DNA of 64,000 nt from the NCBI GenBank assembly GCA_023334545.1, contig JAADVB010000057.1, forward strand, positions 1 to 64,000, read 5' to 3'. The translations under genes and the position numbers were made by a program. This DNA comes from Salisapilia sapeloensis. Lineage: Eukaryota > Oomycota > Peronosporomycetes > Peronosporales > Salisapiliaceae. Below, piece by piece: positions 56,647-64,000 of this stretch; position 1 is the first letter of the stretch, and each line of letters starts with the position of its first letter. The notes beneath the pieces were generated by a model that did no database searches, was not told where the DNA came from, and saw nothing but the letters and a program-made list of their open reading frames with translations.

Positions 56647-59600
56647 ATGGGGAACGCCGCGCCTCGAGCCCAGCCTCCTCAGCACGTGGACAGTGCGTCC
56701 CAGTACCGGACATACCTGCTCGACTACTCTCCACGTGGATTAAATATGATGTTTCTGTCGCTTATCGGGGATGGAAAATTCCTCAAGTCGATTCAGTGCA
56801 GGTGTGAAGAGGGACAGCTCGTTGTCAAGATATATCGCAAGTTCGACCCGCAGGAATCCTTGTCGGGAGCAGAGACGCCGTTGCGCAAACTCCAGTTCGC
56901 ATTCACGCTCGAGAAACAGCCTAACGTCCTACCATACGCAGACTACGCTTTGTCTGCAAAACACCACGTTGCGTTCCTCGTTCGACAGTACTTTACACAC
57001 AACTTGTATGACCGAGTATGCTCTCGGCCGTTTTTAACGACAGTCGAGAAGAAGTGGATTGCGTATCAACTCTTACGAGCGTTGGATCAAATCCATTCGA
57101 AGCGAATTTATCATGGAGACATCAAGATGGAAAACGTCATGGTCACGAGCTGGAATTGGCTGTTTATTACCGACTTTGCGCCCTTTAAACCGACCTATAT
57201 CCCAGAAGACGATCCGGCAGACTACAATTACTATTTTTGCGCCATCGACGCCACTCGGCGAGGTTGCAGCGTCGCGCCAGAGCGCTTCTACGGCCGGTCC
57301 TCTGCCAGAGCTGCCATCGCCGCAGCCAATAACCCCACAGGCTCCACGAAAGGAGCAGACGCGATGATGCTCTCTCGCATGGCTGACTCGGAAGTAAGTG
57401 TAGAGGAGGTGGAGAAGCAGTTTCTAGCGCTCGGCATGGCCAATCCGAACGGCGTGCCTCCGACGCAGTCTGCTTCCAGTAACAAGAAGCCTGGAGATAC
57501 GCATTTGAATCCAGCCATGGACATATTCTCGGCCGGATGTGTCATCGCAGAGGTGTTTAACGGCGGCAAGCCTCTCTTCGACCTTCCGTCGCTCCTCAAG
57601 TACCGCACGGGAGACACTGATTCATTGAATTTTAACCTTCAGAAGATTGCTACTGGCGAAATGAAAGAGCTGCTGCTGCACATGCTCCAGTTGAATCCCA
57701 ATGGACGCATGTCTGCTTCAGAGTACTTGCAAAAGTACACTGGGAGCGAGCCAGACGCACTCTTCCCGTCCTACTTTGACTCCTTCCTCTTCCGATTCCT
57801 CATGCTCGTCCTGAGTCCTGGTGGAAAAGTACCGGATGCACGTGTGCGACTCATTTGCAAGTACTATGGTCGGATCGTAAAGGAAGTCGCGGGTGTAGAG
57901 GATAAAGAAGGTGTCGAGTTCTTCAAGCAGCGACTCAAGGAAGGGTACGGATCCGACCGACAGCTCAACCAGGAGCTCAACGCTGGCGAAGGAGACGACG
58001 TGCATGTCGCCCAGCGGGTTCTGGATGAAGTCCAGGACCATCCATCTCGACCGCAAAAGGACAAGAAACTTGCAGAGGAGAGTCCGTGGCCTCCGAACCA
58101 CCCGATGGCGAAACTCCAGAAGCTTAAGGAGAAGGAGAGCGACATGAACGGAATCAGTGGAACGCTACAGAAGAAGAAGATTGAACAGCTTCACGATCAG
58201 TACAATAGCCTTACACAGCGGAAGAAGCAGTCGCTCATGCTCGACTACGATCGGGAGAACACGAGTTCGGAGTCTCCTGCACCTCCCCAGGCTCGAAAGG
58301 AAGAGAAACGAACGAAGAAGCCGAGACACGAACCATCGAACGTGAATGCTTCTCGGAAAGACCGTCTACGAGCGTGGGATGAAGACCGGAATGGCATTGT
58401 CATCATTCTGTCGTTGCTCTGCTCTACGCTGCGTCACGTCCAAGTGCCGGAGATGAAACTCACAGCCTTGTACCTTGTCCAGTCTCTAGCGCAATTCACA
58501 AGCGACGAAGTCCGTCTCCAGCGCCTCGTTCCGTTCCTCGTGGAAATCTTGGACGACCCGAGCGCTCGAGTCCGATCGTTGTCCATTCGCACTCTCACGT
58601 TCGTCCTCTCGCTCATCGAAAGCTTTCCTCTCGCAGATGCGTCTGTCTTCCCCAAGTACATTCTACCCGCCCTCACGCCGTTTCCTTATGACCCGGATGA
58701 AATGGTCCGCATTACCTTTGCTGAAAGTATCGCTAAGATCGCCTCCACTAGCCGTCGATTCTTGGAGATTGCCCATGCGATGAAACAAAAGTATCTCGGT
58801 TCTTCCACGACCATGACGAATGCCTCGACTCGATCTGGTGATCTTCCGCTCATGCTGACTATCGGATCGAACAACTTTGATGACGAGTTGAGTCTCTTGC
58901 ATCAAAAACTGGCGCGTTTCGTCATCCAGTTGTCTTCTCCTGACCAAAAGACCAGCTCTGCGTTAGTCAAAAGAGCTCTTTTGCTCGACATCACGCGCCT
59001 CTGCACGTTCTTCGGTCGAGAACGGACGCTGGATGTCGTCTTGCCGCAGCTCATTACGTTCCTAAATGACGCCGACTGGGAGCTACGGGGAGCCTTCTTT
59101 GACTACATCACTGGCGTGTGCTCCTTTGTTGGCAGGAACACCGTCGAGCTATATGTCTTGCCCTGCATCGAGCAGGCGCTCTTCGACGCACAGGAGATTG
59201 TCGTGACAAAAGCCGTCGAGTGTCTCGCTGGACTCTGTCATCTAGGTCTCTTTGACCGAAGGGTACCGGCACTGACGGAGAAGGCGCGCATGGCTGCTCC
59301 CCTCCTGCTCCATCCGAGCTGGTGGGTCCGAGATGCTGTCATCAGACTGCTCGCAGACATTGCAGGTCGGCTCGGGAGAGTGGATGCCAACGTCTTCCTC
59401 GTGCCTGCACTGCGTCCGTACATGCTGCATCAGATGGTCTTCCTCCTGGACGAAGACGAGGAGCAGGTTCGCATGCGGCTGAGCATGTGCTGTCGGCCAT
59501 ACTTGACCAGAGCGACCTTTGACAAGGCTCTGCAGCAAGGCGCCACCTCCACCATCGATGACCTGGAGCATGACAACCTGGACAATGTGGACGACGGGTC

Positions 59601-62313
59601 TCGTCGCAGTGACGGCACATCCTCTTCTGTTGCTAACGACAAGAAGATGTTTGGACACAGCAAAGCTCCGTCTTCCACTACGGTGCATGAACCTCCTGGC
59701 GGTCGAGACGCAGAGAGCAGGAAGCATCAGGTGGCGGCGCTAAAACTCCTGTCGCAGTACGTTGACATGGCATCCGTCCACATGCAGACCAAGATGGAGC
59801 TAGCACAGGCCGAACGCTCTCAATCCCGTCGCACGGTGGACAAGAGCGCGACGGCGTCAGCCATCTCGGTTACGTCGCCTCGGGCAGGAAGTGGGCACAA
59901 CTTGCTGTCTCGAAAAGTCACTCGCTCCCACCTGCATGTCCTGTACGTCCCCGACATGCGTTACGCGCTGTCTGTCGCGATGCCTCTAAAGAGCGTCAAC
60001 CTCCAAGCACCAACCGCCAGTGCCAGTAGTTCTAGTAGCAGCACTGTTCCTTCCAACGCTCTCGTGACTCGATCTGCCACTGCACACGGTCGGATGCAGC
60101 GGACATCCAGCGCTACTACGCTAGCAACAGTGCACTCTCAGAAGGAGATGACTGGTTCCTCCAACTCGACGACACTGGTGGAGCACCTGTCTCTTCCGCA
60201 GATCATCAAGGCGTATGGTCTCGTCGGACCCAACCTTCCTTTCTCGAGCACGATGCCATCCAAAAGCCAAGGCACGACGTCCGTTAGCTTCACGGGTACA
60301 TCTGGCAATGCAGAAGAAAGTGCTCACGACAACATGCACTTTGCACCTGCGAGTGGCGGCGTCATGGTCAGTATGCTTAACATGAACATTCGAGACGGAT
60401 ACGACGGAGACATGCTGTCGCCATCGTCCTCCACGTCCTCTTCATCACGCAACCCTCGCCAGGCGAAGCGCGCGAACACTTCGTCCGAGCACTACTTCTC
60501 CTTTAAAGAGTTTGCGACTGATCCTGCTCTCCAGAACCCTCGAAAGCTCCTCGCGAGACTCACGGCACTTGGTATCCCTCCCTTGCCTCCTGACCTCGGG
60601 AGTCTGCGTCTACCGGACGGCAACGTCTTCTCCATCTACAGCCATCCGAGCAATCCTCACAACACCTTTGCTTCCCACAATCCGACAGGTCTCCAGGCCG
60701 ATCGAGGAGGCCACTCGACGCCCACGGCTTCTCCGATTGCTGGCGGTCTCTTCTACGGAGGCCTCTACAGCAGCTTTGGAGGCGTCGTGCCATCTCCGAG
60801 CTCTACGTCATCACAGAACGGAGAAGGGTTTACACAAGCCGCGACTTCGGGTGGAAACATGTCGTATTGGTCACGCAGTTGGCGACCTCGGAAGAACATC
60901 CTCGTGGCCGAACTGAGCGAGCATGAAGGTGCGGTCAACCGAGTAGATGCTTCCCAGGACTATAGCTTCCTCGCATCTGCGTCCAGTGACGGCACAGTCA
61001 AGCTGTGGTCTGTAAAGAGTTTGCAGCATAGTGTCAACCAAGGGTCTCGATGCACGTACGACGGCCAAGGAGGTGTGCTGACAGACATGAAAGTCCTGGA
61101 TAACAGTCACTCAGTGGCAGTCGCATCCTCCAATGGCTCCATCCACGTCTTCCGAGTCGATAAGGTGAATGCCGTCGGAGGAAACTTCCACGCGACTGGA
61201 CTTAAGGAACTACGCTCTGAGGCGAGTGCTGTCATGGCGCTTGATTACCTGAACAATGTCAGTGAAAGCCTCCTCATCTACGCCACCCGCTCTGGCGAAC
61301 TACGTGCGTGGGACCTTCGTATGCGTCGACAAGCATGGTGTCTACACGTCTCACAGGAACTAGGCTACGTAACATCTATGACGCATTCCCTGGACGTCAG
61401 TTGGCTGGCTGCTGGTACCTCGAGAGGTTTCATTCTGCTTTGGGACTTAAGGTTCCTCGTGCTCATCAGGATCTGGAGACACTCGTCCCATCGATGTATC
61501 CACAGCATCCAGCCATGTCTCGGACTGCCGAATACGAAGCAGCTGGAAGAAACGTCCGTCCCACTCGTGTACGTCGCTGCGGGAGACAGTGAGGTGGCAG
61601 TGTTCGACCTGAGCATTGGCGCTTGCAGAGCTGTCTTCCGTACGCTCCACGTCCAGGCGACGGAAGCAGAGGCGACGAGGTGTCCTACACTGAGCCACGT
61701 GCCCATTCCGCATCGAACGAGGCATGTCATGCGTAGCTACTTGGGCATCTATGGCATCGCCAGTGCTTTCGACGAAATCTCGACGACACCATTAGGAGAC
61801 GAACCGACGGTGCGGACGATGCTATGCCCATCGTTGCACTTGAAAGGACTGGCGGATGCTTTGATCACTGGTGGAGAAGACAAGCAGCTGCGTTTCTGGG
61901 ACATTCACAATGGCAAGAAGTCGTACACGGTGTGTGGAGACGCTCGGTCTCACTATGACGTCCAGTCGGCTCCGCATGATTGGTGGCGTATCAATTCCCA
62001 GCAGCCAGCATCGCTGGACAAGTCGGACCAAGCGAGTGCGGCGATAAGTAAGCCTGAGATGACCTGGAGCAAGCTGAGTCCGCCGATCGTGACGACGTGT
62101 CAAGACTCTTCGTATTATTCGTCTCAGGCAGGACCTGGGTCGGTCGTAAATGCTGGCGGTGGCGTCGAGAACGCCGTGACGATGGAGAAGCAAGGCCTTG
62201 TGGCTCCGTCTCCGGCTCATAACGATTGCATTCTGGATTTAGCACTAGTTGACCTGCATGGACCGATGCTCGTGTCAAGTGGACGTGATGGACTGATCAA
62301 GGTGTGGAAGTAA
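56647..62313 (+). CDS. VPS15: VPS15 (PI3K regulatory subunit, PIK3R4)
   Basis: 1888 residues from ATG at 56647, chosen over an ATG five codons upstream because MGNAAPRAQ gives the N-myristoylation Gly. The kinase domain (about 25-360) has HGDIKMENVMV near 154 and DFA in place of DFG near 176, as in VPS15 proteins. HEAT repeats (about 580-960) and seven or so WD40 blades (about 1410-1888, e.g. LWDLRFL, FWDIHNGKK, last WKV) follow. Long Ser/Thr-rich insertions separate them. VPS15 activates the VPS34 lipid kinase in autophagy and endosomal sorting. The pseudokinase change and the unusual length are worth noting. NDUFB10 follows on the same strand. Confidence 0.96.
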   Translation: MGNAAPRAQPPQHVDSASQYRTYLLDYSPRGLNMMFLSLIGDGKFLKSIQCRCEEGQLVVKIYRKFDPQESLSGAETPLRKLQFAFTLEKQPNVLPYADYALSAKHHVAFLVRQYFTHNLYDRVCSRPFLTTVEKKWIAYQLLRALDQIHSKRIYHGDIKMENVMVTSWNWLFITDFAPFKPTYIPEDDPADYNYYFCAIDATRRGCSVAPERFYGRSSARAAIAAANNPTGSTKGADAMMLSRMADSEVSVEEVEKQFLALGMANPNGVPPTQSASSNKKPGDTHLNPAMDIFSAGCVIAEVFNGGKPLFDLPSLLKYRTGDTDSLNFNLQKIATGEMKELLLHMLQLNPNGRMSASEYLQKYTGSEPDALFPSYFDSFLFRFLMLVLSPGGKVPDARVRLICKYYGRIVKEVAGVEDKEGVEFFKQRLKEGYGSDRQLNQELNAGEGDDVHVAQRVLDEVQDHPSRPQKDKKLAEESPWPPNHPMAKLQKLKEKESDMNGISGTLQKKKIEQLHDQYNSLTQRKKQSLMLDYDRENTSSESPAPPQARKEEKRTKKPRHEPSNVNASRKDRLRAWDEDRNGIVIILSLLCSTLRHVQVPEMKLTALYLVQSLAQFTSDEVRLQRLVPFLVEILDDPSARVRSLSIRTLTFVLSLIESFPLADASVFPKYILPALTPFPYDPDEMVRITFAESIAKIASTSRRFLEIAHAMKQKYLGSSTTMTNASTRSGDLPLMLTIGSNNFDDELSLLHQKLARFVIQLSSPDQKTSSALVKRALLLDITRLCTFFGRERTLDVVLPQLITFLNDADWELRGAFFDYITGVCSFVGRNTVELYVLPCIEQALFDAQEIVVTKAVECLAGLCHLGLFDRRVPALTEKARMAAPLLLHPSWWVRDAVIRLLADIAGRLGRVDANVFLVPALRPYMLHQMVFLLDEDEEQVRMRLSMCCRPYLTRATFDKALQQGATSTIDDLEHDNLDNVDDGSRRSDGTSSSVANDKKMFGHSKAPSSTTVHEPPGGRDAESRKHQVAALKLLSQYVDMASVHMQTKMELAQAERSQSRRTVDKSATASAISVTSPRAGSGHNLLSRKVTRSHLHVLYVPDMRYALSVAMPLKSVNLQAPTASASSSSSSTVPSNALVTRSATAHGRMQRTSSATTLATVHSQKEMTGSSNSTTLVEHLSLPQIIKAYGLVGPNLPFSSTMPSKSQGTTSVSFTGTSGNAEESAHDNMHFAPASGGVMVSMLNMNIRDGYDGDMLSPSSSTSSSSRNPRQAKRANTSSEHYFSFKEFATDPALQNPRKLLARLTALGIPPLPPDLGSLRLPDGNVFSIYSHPSNPHNTFASHNPTGLQADRGGHSTPTASPIAGGLFYGGLYSSFGGVVPSPSSTSSQNGEGFTQAATSGGNMSYWSRSWRPRKNILVAELSEHEGAVNRVDASQDYSFLASASSDGTVKLWSVKSLQHSVNQGSRCTYDGQGGVLTDMKVLDNSHSVAVASSNGSIHVFRVDKVNAVGGNFHATGLKELRSEASAVMALDYLNNVSESLLIYATRSGELRAWDLRMRRQAWCLHVSQELGYVTSMTHSLDVSWLAAGTSRGFILLWDLRFLVLIRIWRHSSHRCIHSIQPCLGLPNTKQLEETSVPLVYVAAGDSEVAVFDLSIGACRAVFRTLHVQATEAEATRCPTLSHVPIPHRTRHVMRSYLGIYGIASAFDEISTTPLGDEPTVRTMLCPSLHLKGLADALITGGEDKQLRFWDIHNGKKSYTVCGDARSHYDVQSAPHDWWRINSQQPASLDKSDQASAAISKPEMTWSKLSPPIVTTCQDSSYYSSQAGPGSVVNAGGGVENAVTMEKQGLVAPSPAHNDCILDLALVDLHGPMLVSSGRDGLIKVWK

Positions 62314-62438
62314 GACGATAAAAGAGAAATGCACTTTGAAATTCTTTACTTAGACTCTGGCCGACAGATGGTTATCGTGGCAATGAGTAGAGATTCATTT
62401 ACACCACAGACAAGAAAAGAGGGACCGTCGGAACGAGC

Positions 62439-62742
62439 ATGGCAACCCAACTTCGGTCCAAGGAGGAGATCATGGCGATCCGCGCCGCTGAGCAAGAGTA
62501 CATGGAGCGCACGCTCGTCGCGGAGGAGACCGTGAAGATGGTGCGCGAAGAGCTCGCCAACTGCTACATCGAGCACGGTGTCAACCATAAGATCAAATGC
62601 AAGCCTCTTCGGGAGCAGTACGCGAAACTCATTCAGGACCCCACAAACGGCGCTGGCCCACCCGTACGTATCTAGTACACGCAACAGGCTCTTATGCTCC
62701 ACTTATACTTGCATGTGTATTTAGAAACGACCTGCGATTTAA
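62439..62742 (+). CDS. NDUFB10: NDUFB10-like complex I subunit (PDSW family)
   Basis: Two exons (62439..62663, 62725..62742) with a 61-bp intron; the second adds only KRPAI and a stop. The product has 80 residues. The helical core ELANCYIEHGVNHKIKCKPLREQYAKLI resembles the C-terminal core of NDUFB10, including two of its Cys residues, which in animals form disulfides in the intermembrane space. It would be a short accessory subunit of mitochondrial complex I. The family call rests on this core; a different small mitochondrial protein remains possible. Confidence 0.65.
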
Positions 62743-62936
62743 AGTTATCGAGCATCCGCTTGGAAGGCTGACCGTGGTCTTTGGATACCGAAAAGCTTTT
62801 ACAGAAAGCACATGCAGAAATAAAAAGGAGGATGTTTGAGAAGAAAGTAGATGAGTCCTCTGTCTCCATTCAATTGTACGCAGCAAAAGGATGCTAGTCG
62901 TAGCGCTTGCACGCGCACTGTCTACTGCATGTCTTC

Positions 62937-63968
62937 CTATTCGGTGCTTAGGCGGCGACGTTTCGATCTTGCTTCTTCAATAAGTGCAAGAGCTTCCTTT
63001 AATCCCCTTGTGTGACGGTCGGCTTGGGATGCGTTCCTTCTAGCACCATGAGATGCTTCCTCCACTTCGCTGCCTTGACTTTGGCTTATAATAGCTGGTC
63101 CATCGATCTGTCCTGGAAGGCTTGGAGAAAGGAGAGAATGCGTTCGGTTCGAGGAAACATGATCGTTATCAACATCGACTGTGTGTAGAGCGTCCTGAGC
63201 AATTTCTGTTAAGCTTCGTGCCATTTCTGGCGGTGGGACAGTTTCCCTTTCATGGCGGTCTCGCTGTTCTAAAACCAATTGCCTCGTGTCGTACGCCGAT
63301 GCGCGTGCAAGATAGTCGAAAGTGTCAAATCTAGCTTGCAGTTTCCCAAGCTCTTCGCGAAGTTTAGATGACTCGGAGGCGATCTCACTCGCCATGTTCC
63401 GGTATTCTTGTCTTACGTCGTCAACCTGCACAGCACAAAGTCACAGTCATCATCATCAGTAGCATACGGTCATAGCAAGTACTTGTGCTTGTAGCTCTCG
63501 AATGTCTTTTGAAAATCTAGTCATTCGAGCGGAAAATTGGCCCTTCATAGCTCTTTGTTCCTTTCGCAACCCGTCCTTTAGGTCACTTAGAGACTCATGC
63601 AGTGCTTGAAACTCATTTTTAAAGTCGACATTTCCACTAGAATTTGTTGTGGTTTCACAGGCTTCGGGCATTGAGGTCTGTAAAGACGAAGATGCTCCTT
63701 CTTTATCTAGGACTGGACATTCGACTGGGAGCTCTTGTGCTCGCGAGGTGTCCACATCATTAGTCGATGCTTCACTCGGTTGAGGTAGGTTGTCCTCGTA
63801 GGTAACCTCAGCATCATCTAATCTCGGTTGTGTGGCAGGAATAGAAACCGTTTGACTTGGCTGATGGAACCTTTGAGAGTAAAAGCTAGCTTTCTGTTCA
63901 TCCCGTGAGGCATACTTAGCTCTGCCACCAATACGCTTTCCCTGACTTTGAAGCTGACTCTGGCTTCG
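62937..63968 (-). CDS. Coiled-coil protein, 5' part outside the window
   Basis: Exon 63968..63468 joins exon 63425..62937 in phase across a 42-bp intron, giving LAM-TVDDVRQEY. The upstream end (63968) follows a possible acceptor TTCTTTAG, so at least one more exon lies beyond the window. An N-terminal Arg/Lys/Gln block (GKRIGGRAKYASRDEQK) leads to a Ser/Pro/Thr-rich linker, a central coiled coil (FQALHESLSDLKDGLRKEQR... to about LQARFDTFDYLARAS) and a basic C-terminus (EARSKRRRLSTE) that may be a nuclear localisation signal. Family unknown. A meiotic or DNA-related role is a guess from the layout only. Confidence 0.6.
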
Positions 63969-64000
63969 CTAAAGAATAGATGTGGCAATCGGGATGGTGA

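Overview
The window looks like nuclear DNA of an oomycete (stramenopile water mould). Genes are tightly packed on both strands. Coding DNA is GC-richer than the AT-rich gaps, judged by eye. Introns are few and short, mostly about 40-70 bp with GT..AG ends. Several products are of types expected in oomycetes: a front-end fatty acid desaturase with a fused cytochrome b5 domain and a C-terminus like those of Pythium enzymes, START-like/FYVE-like proteins, an LRR receptor-like tyrosine-kinase-like kinase, a thaumatin/TOS1 secreted protein and a C-terminally anchored aspartic protease. I cannot name the species. I see no transposon, rRNA, CRISPR array or virus-derived gene.

Layout. 0-2.4 kb: two paralogous START/FYVE-like genes tail to tail, the first cut by the window edge. 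3.3-6.2 kb: an amino acid transporter convergent with ARP3. 7.7-13.0 kb: a tandem telobox-Myb protein, an aspartic protease and a membrane-anchored RanBP2-finger HECT ubiquitin ligase. 13.2-17.6 kb: a large HSA/SANT chromatin protein with what looks like a decayed SNF2 ATPase between those domains. 18.4-24.3 kb: a mitochondrial amidinotransferase, an ILRUN-like protein, an unrecognised 160-residue protein and threonine dehydrogenase. 24.6-26.7 kb: tRNA-Gln and the thaumatin-TOS1 protein. 26.7-30.0 kb: a gene-poor gap. 30.0-33.3 kb: SF3A2, the desaturase and a PH-like protein. 35.2-37.8 kb: tRNA-Ser and the receptor kinase. 40.3-46.7 kb: ATG4, a 1097-residue secreted protein of unknown function and a Tudor/PHD protein with a probable frameshift. 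47.9-52.8 kb: tRNA-Arg, a GBP-PH GTPase and an eight-exon coiled-coil gene. 52.9-62.7 kb: CDC48 and NOL12 from a shared promoter, then VPS15 and NDUFB10. 62.9-64 kb: a partial coiled-coil gene that runs off the end.

Most neighbours are unrelated housekeeping genes, as expected in a eukaryote without operons. Loose themes are autophagy and membrane traffic (ATG4, VPS15, CDC48, GBP), chromatin and telomere functions (HSA/SANT protein, Tudor/PHD protein, telobox Myb) and mitochondrial glycine metabolism: TDH starts the threonine-to-glycine route and the amidinotransferase may use glycine. The most novel candidates are the HSA/pseudo-SNF2/SANT scaffold, the double-telobox Myb protein, the membrane-anchored HECT ligase and the large secreted protein. 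Exon joins were made by hand from splice motifs and reading frame. Small exons and start codons should be treated as predictions.
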